Shown here: positions 25,678-33,906 of the stretch, piece by piece
How the letters are laid out: each line of letters opens with the position of its first letter
Numbering within the stretch: the first letter of the stretch is position 1
Origin: Planctomycetaceae bacterium
Lineage (GTDB): Bacteria > Planctomycetota > Phycisphaerae > Phycisphaerales > Zrk34
DNA length: 37,970 nucleotides
Direction of reading: 5' to 3'
Assembly: GCA_002685935.1 (NCBI GenBank)
Contig: NYZD01000007.1
Coordinates: 1-37,970, forward strand
The notes under the pieces: model-generated
What the model was told of the DNA's origin: nothing
What the model saw: only the letters and a program-made list of their open reading frames with translations
Database searches by the model: none
Program-made: the position numbers and the translations under genes

Positions 25678-26850
25678 ATGCACAGCCTGCCCGTCATTGC
25701 GTACCACCAGGTCATCGACGGCGTCCGCGATGTCAGCATCGTCCAGTTTGAGCAACAGATGCAATGGCTCGCCGACCACGAATATCAATCCATCCTCATC
25801 CGCGATTGGATTGACGGCAAGGTGAAACTCGCTGGCCGCGAGGTCGCCCTCACCTTCGACGACGGTTGGCTGGATAACTGGGTCCACGCGTTTCCGATCC
25901 TGCGTAAATACGGCATGTCCGCCACGATGTTCGCCGTGACCGGCCGTCAGGCCGACGACCAGCCCGCCCGCCCCAATCTCGAAGACGTCTGGAACGGTCG
26001 CTACCAAACCAGCGATCTGCCCCAGATGCACGGCATGAACGAAGCCCACCGAATCGTCCCCGCACGCGAGGTCACCTCGCCCTGCTACATGAACTGGGCC
26101 GAGCTGCGCGCCATGCAGGAATCCGGCTCCGTCGACGTGCAATCCCATTCCCATTGGCATCGCGATTACTGGTCCAGCCCGCGCATCCTCGATTTCAATA
26201 CCGACCCCCGGAATCCCATCGGATGGGCCACCGACGAAGACACCCGCGTCGGCATCCCCATCCACCCCCGCCGTTCCGCCATGCGCGTGCGGCGATACTT
26301 CCCCGACGCCAACCTTCACGACCAACTCTCAGAACTCACGCAGCGCGACCGTCTGTTCAATGATGTCTCCCCCGACGAATCGCGCCAACGCCTCCGCGCC
26401 GCCGCATCGGCCTTCCGATCCAAACACCGCACCGCCCCTCGATACGAAACCGCCGACCAACAACAGACCCGCATCCGCGGTGAAATGACCGCATCCAAAC
26501 AAGCCATCGAAGCGCACCTTAATAAGCCATGTGATGTGATCTGCTGGCCCTGGGGCGAACACTCACGCTTGTCCATTCAGTTGGCCCGACAAGTCGGCTA
26601 CCGCGCCACGGTCCTGTTCTCCCCCGGTCCCAACGTTCGTCCCGCCGCGCCCGACATCCTGCGCATCCGGCGCTTTCCATCTCCGCTCGGCCTCGACGAC
26701 TTCACTGAAACCCTCCAGCGCAACGCATCATCCCGCGCGGCCCGAACCGCCCGGTTCACGCGCCTCAAACGAGATCTCACTTTCAAAGTCCGTCGCCGCC
26801 TCGGCCTGCCCAACCCGCCCAAGCCCGGCGCTACCCGCGCATCGGTCTGA
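25678..26850 (+). CDS. Polysaccharide deacetylase family protein (second, with long insertion)
   Basis: 390 residues. The motif TFDDGWLDN gives Asp61 and Asp62, and SHSHWHRDYW gives the metal-binding His157 and His161. CDVICWPWGEHS is the later conserved PxG region of CE4 enzymes. Between the His motif and this region lies an unusually long segment of about 125 residues, Arg- and Asp-rich and helical in character, which is not in typical NodB domains. The C-terminus is very basic (TARFTRLKRDLTFKVRRRLG). No signal peptide is seen. It starts 18 bases after the previous gene. Confidence 0.85.
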   Translation: MHSLPVIAYHQVIDGVRDVSIVQFEQQMQWLADHEYQSILIRDWIDGKVKLAGREVALTFDDGWLDNWVHAFPILRKYGMSATMFAVTGRQADDQPARPNLEDVWNGRYQTSDLPQMHGMNEAHRIVPAREVTSPCYMNWAELRAMQESGSVDVQSHSHWHRDYWSSPRILDFNTDPRNPIGWATDEDTRVGIPIHPRRSAMRVRRYFPDANLHDQLSELTQRDRLFNDVSPDESRQRLRAAASAFRSKHRTAPRYETADQQQTRIRGEMTASKQAIEAHLNKPCDVICWPWGEHSRLSIQLARQVGYRATVLFSPGPNVRPAAPDILRIRRFPSPLGLDDFTETLQRNASSRAARTARFTRLKRDLTFKVRRRLGLPNPPKPGATRASV

Positions 26851-26885
26851 ACACCGTTCGCCCGATCGAGGATAATCAACCCCGA

Positions 26886-27866
26886 ATGATCATCTCGCAG
26901 ACTCCATATCGTGTCTCGCTCGCCGGCGGCGGCACCGACCTGCCCGCCTTCTATCGGCACGACTTCGGCGCGGTGCTCAGCATGGCCGTCACCCGACACA
27001 TGTACGTCACCGTGCACGGCCGATTCGAACCCAACATCCGCGTCGCCTATTCCACCACCGAAACCGCCGACTCCGTCAAGACCCTCCAGCACGAACTCGT
27101 CCGCGAAGCCATGCGCCTCACCGGCCTCGATGAATCTCTCGAGATCACCACGATCGGCGATGTGCCCGGCGGCACCGGCATGGGCTCCAGCAGTTCGCTC
27201 ACCGTCGGGCTGCTCAACGCCTTCCACGCCTATCAGGGACGCGTCGTCTCGCGCGAACAGCTCGCCGAACAATCCTGCCACGTGGAGATCGACGTCCTCG
27301 GCAAGCCGATCGGTCGGCAGGATCAATACGCCGCCGCGTTTGGTGGCGTCAACTACATCCGATTCAACGCCGACCACTCCGTCGACGTCACCCCCGTGCC
27401 CTGCGACCCAGGCTTCATCGCGGAACTGGAACAACACACCCTCCTGCTCTACACCGATCAGCAACGCAGCGCCGACGCTATCCTCCAGAAACAAAGCGAT
27501 GGCACCGCCGACCGACTCACCGTCCTCACCCAGATGCGCGATCTCGCCGCCGACATGCGAAACGCCGTGTCCGGCTCCGGCGACTTGGCCGAACTCGCCC
27601 GTCTCCTGCACGAAGGCTGGCTGCTCAAACGATCCCTCGGCTTCGGCATCAGCGGGCAAATGATCGATGATTGGTACGAAGCCGCCCGCAACGCCGGCGC
27701 ACTCGGCGGCAAACTGCTCGGAGCCGGCGGCGGGGGGTTCATGCTCCTGGTCGCTCCCCCCGAAACGCACGATGCCATCCGCGATGCCGTCGGCCGGCCG
27801 CGCGAACTCGAGTTCGGCATCGACCGCTCCGGCAGTCGTATCATCTTCATCAGCGAACGACATTAA
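26886..27866 (+). CDS. hddA: D-glycero-alpha-D-manno-heptose-7-phosphate kinase (GHMP kinase)
   Basis: 326 residues. The N-terminus (ISQTPYRVSLAGGGTDLPAFY) is the typical HddA opening; GHMP motif 2 is PGGTGMGSSSSLTVGL and motif 3 is KLLGAGGGGFMLL. HddA phosphorylates C1 of D-glycero-D-manno-heptose 7-phosphate to the alpha-1,7-bisphosphate. The next two genes encode the isomerase before it and the phosphatase and guanylyltransferase after it, which strongly supports this assignment over other GHMP sugar kinases. It opens a small heptose sub-operon. Confidence 0.9.
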   Translation: MIISQTPYRVSLAGGGTDLPAFYRHDFGAVLSMAVTRHMYVTVHGRFEPNIRVAYSTTETADSVKTLQHELVREAMRLTGLDESLEITTIGDVPGGTGMGSSSSLTVGLLNAFHAYQGRVVSREQLAEQSCHVEIDVLGKPIGRQDQYAAAFGGVNYIRFNADHSVDVTPVPCDPGFIAELEQHTLLLYTDQQRSADAILQKQSDGTADRLTVLTQMRDLAADMRNAVSGSGDLAELARLLHEGWLLKRSLGFGISGQMIDDWYEAARNAGALGGKLLGAGGGGFMLLVAPPETHDAIRDAVGRPRELEFGIDRSGSRIIFISERH

Positions 27867-27899
27867 GGAAGCACAAGGAAGAAACGAAGGAACTCTCCC

Positions 27900-28499
27900 A
27901 TGGCCGGCAAAATCTGTAACGACGCGACCGACTACTTTCAGCAACTCGCCAAAATGTCCGCCGACCTCGATCATGAGGCGATCGATCAATACGCCGAGAT
28001 GATCTTTAGCGCTTGGCGTGATGATCATTCCGTGTTCGTGTTTGGCAACGGCGGCAGCGCCTACACCGCCTCCCACCACGTCACCGACTACGTCAAAACC
28101 GCCGCCGTCGATGGCCAAAAACGACTCAAAGCCTTGAGCATGGTCGACAACCTCGGCCTGCTCACCGCCGTCGGCAACGACATCAGCTACGACGATACCC
28201 TCCGCTATCCTCTCGCTTCCTTCGCGCAGCCCGGCGACATCGCCGAGGCCATCAGTTGCTCCGGCAACTCGCCCAACGTCGTCGCCGCATGTGAATGGGC
28301 CAAACAGCACGGCATGACCGTCGTCGCCCTCACCGGATTCAGCGGCGGACGCATCGCCGACCTCGCCGATCTCCACATCAATGTCGCCAGCGAGAACTAC
28401 GGCGTCATCGAAGACCTCCACCTCTCCGTCGGCCATGTCATCGCCCAGACCCTCCACCGGCGCGTCAATGAATTCGCCGCCGCCGGAGCCGCCGGTTGA
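27900..28499 (+). CDS. gmhA: Sedoheptulose-7-phosphate isomerase (SIS domain)
   Basis: 199 residues, the usual GmhA length. The SIS-domain phosphosugar-binding motif is FGNGGSAYTASHH, with SCSGNSPNVVAA as the second ligand loop, and the C-terminal EDLHLSVGHVIAQTLH matches the metal- and base-carrying helix of GmhA. It converts sedoheptulose 7-phosphate to D-glycero-D-manno-heptose 7-phosphate, the first step of the GDP-heptose route. AAGGAA lies 7 bases before the ATG, the third of three similar purine-rich repeats in the short gap. Its stop overlaps the next start as TTGA. Confidence 0.9.
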   Translation: MAGKICNDATDYFQQLAKMSADLDHEAIDQYAEMIFSAWRDDHSVFVFGNGGSAYTASHHVTDYVKTAAVDGQKRLKALSMVDNLGLLTAVGNDISYDDTLRYPLASFAQPGDIAEAISCSGNSPNVVAACEWAKQHGMTVVALTGFSGGRIADLADLHINVASENYGVIEDLHLSVGHVIAQTLHRRVNEFAAAGAAG

Positions 28500-29809
28500 C
28501 CGACCATCGTGTCAAATCCCTGCTCCTCGCCGCCGGACTCGGCACGCGCCTGCGCCCCATCACCGAGCGCATCCCCAAATGTCTCGTCCCCATCGCGGGT
28601 CGATTCCTCCTCGATCACTGGGTCGACGCCCTGCACGCCGCTTCCGTCCGCGACGCACGCATCAACACCCATCACCTACCGCAGTTCGTTCAGGCCTACC
28701 TCAACCGAATCAACCGCAGTGGTGAACTCACACTCACCCAAACCCACGAACCCAATCTGCTCGGCTCCGCCGGCACCGTCACCGCCAATCGCGATCTCGC
28801 CGATGACGCCGACCAGATCATCATCATCTACGCCGACAATCTCTCGAACGTTAACCTTGCCGAGATGCTCCGCTTCCACAACCAGCATGACGATCCGTTC
28901 ACCATGTTGTTGTTTCACGCCCCCGATCCCGCCGCCTGCGGCATCGCGACCCTCGACGATCACGATCGCATCGTCGACTTCATCGAGAAACCCGACCGCC
29001 CCTCAAGTGATCTCGCCAACGCCGGCGTCTACATCGTCGATGCCGACGCCTACCGGCAAGTCGCCGACGCCGGCGCTTTCGATTTCGGTTTCGAGGTCCT
29101 GCCCCAATTCGTCGGCCGCATGCGCGGCTTCGTCTGGAACGGCTATCACCTCGACATCGGCTCCCACGAAAACCTCACCCGCGCCAACGCCGACGCACCG
29201 GCGCACTTCACCCATCGCCGCACCTTCAGCGCCGCCGGCCTCCGCCCCGCCGTGTTCCTCGATCGCGACGGCACGATCAACGTCGACGTCAGTTACCTTT
29301 CCGACCCGGCCGAGATGAAACTCATCGACGGCGCCGCCGACGCCATCTGCCGACTCCGCGAAGCTGGCTTTGCCTGCGTCGTGATCACCAATCAGTCCGT
29401 CGTCGGCCGCGGCAGAATCACCGAAGATCAACTCACCGAGATCCACCAGGCCATGCACCGCCAGCTCGCCGATCACGGCGCCGCGCTCGACGGCCTTTAC
29501 TACTGCACCACCGTGCCCACCACCACCGACCGTACTGTCATCGAAGACATCGACCGCAAGCCCGGCCCCGGCATGATCTGGCGAGCCGCGATCGAACTCG
29601 GCCTCGACCTCACCCAATCCTGGATGGTCGGTGACATGATCAGCGACGTCCTCGTCGGTCACAACGCCCATTGCCGCGGCTCGATCCACGTCGCCACCGG
29701 GCAGTCCACAACGACCGACGAGCTGCCCGCCGACGTGTCATTCCGAACCGTGCCCGATATCGGCGCCGCCGCCGACTTCATCCTCAGCGCCGCCGTCGCC
29801 ACCACATGA
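28496..29809 (+). CDS. Fusion of heptose-1-phosphate guanylyltransferase (HddC) and HAD phosphatase (GmhB-like)
   Basis: 437 residues, two enzymes in one chain. Residues 1-240 are a nucleotidyltransferase (LLLAAGLGTRLRPIT, IPKCLVPIAG, LLGSAGTV, DFIEKP, GYHLDIGSHENL) matching HddC, which makes GDP-heptose. Residues about 250-437 are a HAD phosphatase of the histidinol/heptose-bisphosphate type: FLDRDGTIN (Asp256, Asp258), VVITNQS, RKPGPGM (Lys355) and WMVGDMISDV (Asp380). The Zn-binding loop of GmhB is not kept: only the first Cys (Cys337) of the expected Cys/His/Cys/Cys set is present. The start is TTG 28496, overlapping the gmhA stop (TTGA). The fusion would couple steps three and four of the pathway. 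Confidence 0.88.
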   Translation: MTDHRVKSLLLAAGLGTRLRPITERIPKCLVPIAGRFLLDHWVDALHAASVRDARINTHHLPQFVQAYLNRINRSGELTLTQTHEPNLLGSAGTVTANRDLADDADQIIIIYADNLSNVNLAEMLRFHNQHDDPFTMLLFHAPDPAACGIATLDDHDRIVDFIEKPDRPSSDLANAGVYIVDADAYRQVADAGAFDFGFEVLPQFVGRMRGFVWNGYHLDIGSHENLTRANADAPAHFTHRRTFSAAGLRPAVFLDRDGTINVDVSYLSDPAEMKLIDGAADAICRLREAGFACVVITNQSVVGRGRITEDQLTEIHQAMHRQLADHGAALDGLYYCTTVPTTTDRTVIEDIDRKPGPGMIWRAAIELGLDLTQSWMVGDMISDVLVGHNAHCRGSIHVATGQSTTTDELPADVSFRTVPDIGAAADFILSAAVATT

Positions 29810-29831
29810 TCCAAGCAATGGGAAACCCACG

Positions 29832-30845
29832 ATGAACATCCTCTGCACCGGTGGCGCCGGTTATGTCGGCAGTGCCTGCCTGCGCTGGCTCCTGCGACAC
29901 GGTCACGAAGCCATCGCCTACGACGATCTGTCCGCCGGCAACGCCGAAGCCGTGCCCGACGGCCGCCTGATTGTTGGCGACATTCTCAACGGCGGCCAAC
30001 TCACCGACGTCATGGCCCAGCACCACGTCGACGCCGTCATGCACTTCGCCGCCGTCGCCAGCGTTCCCGAATCCATCAGCGATCCCGATCTCTACTACCG
30101 CGTCAACGTCCTGGGCACCAAGAACGTCCTCGATGCCATGCGACGCACCGGCGTCAATCGCATTGTCTTCTCCTCCACCGCCGCCACCTATGGCTTTGAC
30201 AACCCCATGCCCCTGACCGAGGACGCCGACCAACTCCCCGAAACCCCCTACGGCACCACGAAGCTCGCCGCCGAACGCATGATCGCCGACTACGCGCGCG
30301 CCTACGACTTTGGCTATGCCTGGCTGCGCTACTTCAACGCCTCCGGCGCCGACCTCGACGGACAGTTCGGCGAAGATCGCGACCACGAAACCCACCTCAT
30401 CCCCATCATCTTTCAGGTCGTCAACGCCCACCGTGAAAAACTCATGATCTACGGCGGGACGTTCGACACGCGCGATGGCACTTGCGTCCGCGACTACGTC
30501 CACACCGACGACCTCGGCCAGGCTCACCAGCGCGTCATCGAAGCCCTCAAGCCCGGCGACGGGCGCGCCTATAATCTCGGCTCAGGCACCGGCGCAACCG
30601 TCATGGAGGTGCTTCGCGCCGCGGAAAATGTCGTCGGACACCCGATCGCGCACGAAATCGTCGACCCCCGGCCCGGCGACCCCGCCGTCCTCATCGCCGG
30701 CTCCGATCGCATTCGATCCGACCTCGGTTGGGACCCGCAGCACAGCGACGTCGAAACCATCGTTGCCTCCGCGTGGCGATGGCATCAGCAGTGCCCCGAC
30801 GGTTACGCAAGCAAGCCTGAAGCCGCTGCCGGCAAAAGCGGTTAA
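29832..30845 (+). CDS. galE: UDP-glucose 4-epimerase
   Basis: 337 residues, full length for GalE. The NAD-binding motif is TGGAGYVGS (residues 6-14), the catalytic pair is Tyr140 and Lys144 (YGTTK), SSTAATYG supplies the active-site Ser/Thr, and WLRYFNASGAD and RDGTCVRDYVHTDDL are GalE-specific stretches. It interconverts UDP-glucose and UDP-galactose (or the N-acetyl forms), supplying galactose-type donors to the glycosyltransferases nearby. It begins 22 bases after the heptose genes. Confidence 0.92.
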   Translation: MNILCTGGAGYVGSACLRWLLRHGHEAIAYDDLSAGNAEAVPDGRLIVGDILNGGQLTDVMAQHHVDAVMHFAAVASVPESISDPDLYYRVNVLGTKNVLDAMRRTGVNRIVFSSTAATYGFDNPMPLTEDADQLPETPYGTTKLAAERMIADYARAYDFGYAWLRYFNASGADLDGQFGEDRDHETHLIPIIFQVVNAHREKLMIYGGTFDTRDGTCVRDYVHTDDLGQAHQRVIEALKPGDGRAYNLGSGTGATVMEVLRAAENVVGHPIAHEIVDPRPGDPAVLIAGSDRIRSDLGWDPQHSDVETIVASAWRWHQQCPDGYASKPEAAAGKSG

Positions 30846-30865
30846 CCGATTCATGACGATTCAAC

Positions 30866-31342
30866 ATGACTGATCAACCCTACACCCCCAAACGCCGCCG
30901 GCGCATTCTCGCCGTGGCCAGCGGCGGCGGACATTGGATCGAGCTGCTGCGACTCCGTCCCGCCTTCGAAGGCCACGACGTCGCCTACGTCACCGTGCGC
31001 GATTCCTATCGGTCCTACCTCGACGGCGAACGCCTTCACGTCGTCAACGATGCCACCCGTTGGGACAAGTTCGGCCTCATGCGCTGCGCGTGCCGCATCC
31101 TCTGGATCATCCTCCGCGAGCGTCCCCACATCATCATCTCCACCGGAGCCGCGCACGGTTACTTCGCGTTCGTCTTCGCCAAGCTGTTACGCCGGCGCAC
31201 CGTCTGGGTTGACAGCATCTCCAACGCCGAAAAGATCTCCGACACCGCCGAGCGAATCGGACGGTGGGCCGACCTCGTCCTCACGCAATGGCCCGACCTC
31301 GCCCGCCCCGACGGTCCGCGCTACGAGGGGGCCATCCTTTGA
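30866..31342 (+). CDS. Alg14/PssD-like glycosyltransferase membrane subunit
   Basis: 158 residues. The N-terminal RRILAVASGGGHWIELLRLRP is the glycine-rich opening of the Alg14/PssD/EpsE family; CRILWIILRERPHIIISTGAA and TVWVDSISNAEKIS are the other family landmarks. In these split GT-B enzymes this half anchors the catalytic partner at the membrane and binds the acceptor. The partner is the next gene, whose TTG start overlaps this stop, so the two should be made in equal amounts. Confidence 0.85.
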   Translation: MTDQPYTPKRRRRILAVASGGGHWIELLRLRPAFEGHDVAYVTVRDSYRSYLDGERLHVVNDATRWDKFGLMRCACRILWIILRERPHIIISTGAAHGYFAFVFAKLLRRRTVWVDSISNAEKISDTAERIGRWADLVLTQWPDLARPDGPRYEGAIL

Positions 31343-31818
31343 TCTTCGTCACCGTCGGAGCCCAGATGCCCTTCGATCGCATGGTCCGAGCCGTTGACGA
31401 CTGGGCCGCTCAGCGCGGCCGCGATGATGTCCTCGCCCAGATCGGCGACACCGATTATCGGCCCCAACACATCCAGTGGCGACAGTTCATCGAACCCGAC
31501 CACTTCGAACAGTTCTTCGATCGGGCCGACGCTATCGTCGCTCACGCCGGCACCGGCTCCATCATCACCGCCATGCAGTTCGGCAAGCCCATCCTCGTCA
31601 TGCCCCGCCGCGCCGAACTCATGGAGACCCGAAACAATCATCAAGTCGCCACCGCCGACCGATTTAAGGAACAGTTCTCCATCGCCGTCGCCTACGATGA
31701 AACCGAAATGCCCCAACGCCTAGATGAACTGCACTCCCTCGGCCGCGTGTCCGGCTTCCGGGCCGCCGCCTCAGACCAACTGATCAACTGTTTGCGCGAG
31801 TTTTTTGAACATGAGTAG
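31339..31818 (+). CDS. Alg13/PssE-like glycosyltransferase catalytic subunit
   Basis: 159 residues. It begins at TTG 31339 (overlap TTGA), with a good ribosome binding site GAGGGGG at 31325-31331 about 7 bases upstream, and the protein starts directly with the first strand, IFVTVGAQMPFDRMV. Donor-binding landmarks of the GT28 C-terminal domain are clear: AIVAHAGTGSIITAMQFGKPILVMPR and ETRNNHQ. Together with the preceding gene it forms a complete split glycosyltransferase of the Alg13/Alg14 type, often acting second in repeat-unit assembly. The frame is open upstream, but that part is Arg/Pro-rich shadow sequence. Confidence 0.87.
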   Translation: MIFVTVGAQMPFDRMVRAVDDWAAQRGRDDVLAQIGDTDYRPQHIQWRQFIEPDHFEQFFDRADAIVAHAGTGSIITAMQFGKPILVMPRRAELMETRNNHQVATADRFKEQFSIAVAYDETEMPQRLDELHSLGRVSGFRAAASDQLINCLREFFEHE

Positions 31819-33064
31819 CATCGCACCGGCTCCCCACATGAATCTTGCATCGCCCGCCCACGCCGATAGCCACGCCGCCTCCGCCGCGACCGCCTGCGAC
31901 GGCGTCGTCTGCTTCGGCGGGATCGACTGGTGGTATCACAATCGCGGCCACGCCCAGACCCGCATCGCCATGCGCTTCGCCCAGCGCGCCCGCACCGTCT
32001 GGGTCAATTCCATCGCCATGCGCATGCCCGTGCCCGGCAAGACCGACCTCGCCTGGACCCGCTACCTCCGCAAGGCCAGGAGCCTGCTCAAAGGCCTGCA
32101 GTACGACGCCGACGCCGACATGTGGGTCTACAGCCCCTGGTTCATCCCACGCTACACCCCCGCCATGCTTGAGTTCAACGGCTGGCTGATGTCCATGCAG
32201 GTCCGCGCCGTCACCGACTACCTCAACATCCGTCGCCCCTCCACCTGGGTCTCCATCCCCACCGCCGTGCCCGCCGTCGAACGCCTCAACTGGCACAGCA
32301 TCGTCTTTGACCGCTGCGACGACTTCACCACCTTGCCCGGCGCCGACGCTCAGCTCATCGGCGCGCTCGAACAGCGCATGCTCGACGTCTGCGATCACGC
32401 CGCCTACGTCAACGATGAGCTGTTCCAGCGCGAAAAGAACCGCGTCAAACACGCTGAGTTCATCGGACACGGCGTCGACTTCGATCACTTCGTCGCCTGT
32501 CGTCCCACGCAAGGCCCCCGCACCGACGTCCCCCCCGCCATGCGCGATCTGCCTCGACCCATCGTCGGGTTCTACGGCGGCATGGACGACTACCGCATGG
32601 ATCGCGACCTGATGATCAAGATCGCCCGCCACGTCCACGCCAAAGGCGGCACCATGATCCTCATCGGCCCCGATCAAATGGACCTCTCCAAAGTCAGGGC
32701 CGAACCCAACGTCGTCCACATCGACCAATTGCCCCCCGATGATCTCGCCCGCCACGCCGCCCACTACGACGTCGGTATCATCCCCTTCTACCAGAATGAA
32801 TTTAACGTCCGCTGCAATCCCACCAAACTCAAGGAATATCTCGCGCTCGGCTATCCGATCGTCGCGATGAAACTCCCCGCCTTCGACCCCTACGATGATT
32901 TGATCATCGCCGTCGACAGCCACGAGGAATTCCTCGCCGGCATCGACACCGCACTCACCGAAACCGGAGACGAGATGACCGAACGCCGCCGAGCCGCCGT
33001 GTCCGGCAGCAGTTGGGACGTCGTCGCCCACAAAGTGGCGAAAATGCTCGGTACACCAAACTAA
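31811..33064 (+). CDS. GT-B glycosyltransferase (GT4/GT1-like)
   Basis: 417 residues. The start ATG 31811 overlaps the previous gene by 8 bases. Residues 32-60 (GVVCFGGIDWWYHNRGHAQ) open the N-terminal Rossmann fold; the C-terminal half has PIVGFYGGMDDYRMD, MILIGPDQ and the donor-binding CNPTKLKEYLALGYPIVAM. This pattern is common in TuaH-like and related exopolysaccharide glycosyltransferases. Donor and acceptor are unknown. The first ~30 residues are Ala/His-rich and probably disordered. Confidence 0.82.
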   Translation: MSSIAPAPHMNLASPAHADSHAASAATACDGVVCFGGIDWWYHNRGHAQTRIAMRFAQRARTVWVNSIAMRMPVPGKTDLAWTRYLRKARSLLKGLQYDADADMWVYSPWFIPRYTPAMLEFNGWLMSMQVRAVTDYLNIRRPSTWVSIPTAVPAVERLNWHSIVFDRCDDFTTLPGADAQLIGALEQRMLDVCDHAAYVNDELFQREKNRVKHAEFIGHGVDFDHFVACRPTQGPRTDVPPAMRDLPRPIVGFYGGMDDYRMDRDLMIKIARHVHAKGGTMILIGPDQMDLSKVRAEPNVVHIDQLPPDDLARHAAHYDVGIIPFYQNEFNVRCNPTKLKEYLALGYPIVAMKLPAFDPYDDLIIAVDSHEEFLAGIDTALTETGDEMTERRRAAVSGSSWDVVAHKVAKMLGTPN

Positions 33065-33126
33065 CCGATCCACGTGATCGACCTGGGCTTCACCATCAAC
33101 CACACCATTTCAAGAGGGAATGACAT

Positions 33127-33858
33127 ATGAAAGGCGTGATACTCGCCGGCGGATTGGGCACGCGCTTGCGCCCGCTGACCCTGGTCACCAATAAACATCT
33201 CCTGCCGATCTTCGATCGGCCGATGATCTACTACCCCATCCAGTGCCTGCTCAACGCCGGCATCACCGAGATCATCATCGTCACCGGCGGCGAACATGCC
33301 GGGGACTTCCTCAAGCTGCTCAAGAACGGCAAACAACTCGGCATCCACCACCTCGAATACGCCTACCAGGAAGGCGAAGGCGGCATCGCCGAAGCACTCA
33401 AACTCGCCGAAGACTTCGCCGACGGCGGCAAGGTGTGCGTCATCCTCGGTGATAACATCATCGAGCGCAACATCCGCAAGGCCGCCGGCGACTTCTTCAC
33501 CCAGTCCAGCGGCGCCAAGATCATGCTCAAGGAAGTGCCCGACCCCGAACGCTTCGGCGTCGCCCGACTCGATGGCGACAAGGTCGTCGAGATCATCGAA
33601 AAACCCGACGACCCCTCCACCAATCTCGCCGTCACCGGCATCTACTTCTACGACAACGACGTGTTTGAGATCTGCCAGACCCTCGAACCGTCCGGCCGCG
33701 GGGAACTGGAAATCACCGACGTCAACAACGCCTACCTCAAACGCGGCGACCTCACCTGCGAAGTCGTCGAAGGCTGGTGGACCGACGCCGGCACCTTTGA
33801 GTCCCTCCACCGCGCCAGCGGCTTCGTCGCCGAAGGCGGCGCCAACCTGATCGATTGA
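33127..33858 (+). CDS. rmlA: Glucose-1-phosphate thymidylyltransferase-type nucleotidyltransferase (short RmlA form)
   Basis: 243 residues, shorter than the ~290-residue classical RmlA, as in the short form. The signature GGLGTRLRPLTLVTNKHLLPI, the RPMIYYPI segment, YQEGEGGIAEAL, and GWWTDAGTFESL at the C-terminus all fit. It would join glucose-1-phosphate and dTTP to dTDP-glucose, the first step towards dTDP-rhamnose. AGAGGGAA lies 6 bases before the ATG. rmlC and rmlD follow about 1 kb away on the opposite strand. Confidence 0.87.
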   Translation: MKGVILAGGLGTRLRPLTLVTNKHLLPIFDRPMIYYPIQCLLNAGITEIIIVTGGEHAGDFLKLLKNGKQLGIHHLEYAYQEGEGGIAEALKLAEDFADGGKVCVILGDNIIERNIRKAAGDFFTQSSGAKIMLKEVPDPERFGVARLDGDKVVEIIEKPDDPSTNLAVTGIYFYDNDVFEICQTLEPSGRGELEITDVNNAYLKRGDLTCEVVEGWWTDAGTFESLHRASGFVAEGGANLID

Positions 33859-33906
33859 TCGAACCCATCGCCGCCACGGACCCCACCCACCCGGAGTGCC
33901 TCTCAC

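Noticed and set aside
26598-28457. A 619-residue open frame on the minus strand opposite hddA and gmhA
   Set aside because: It is the antisense shadow of genes with clear family motifs, and its translation is low-complexity Gly/Asp/Val/Ala-rich sequence typical of GC-rich antisense frames.
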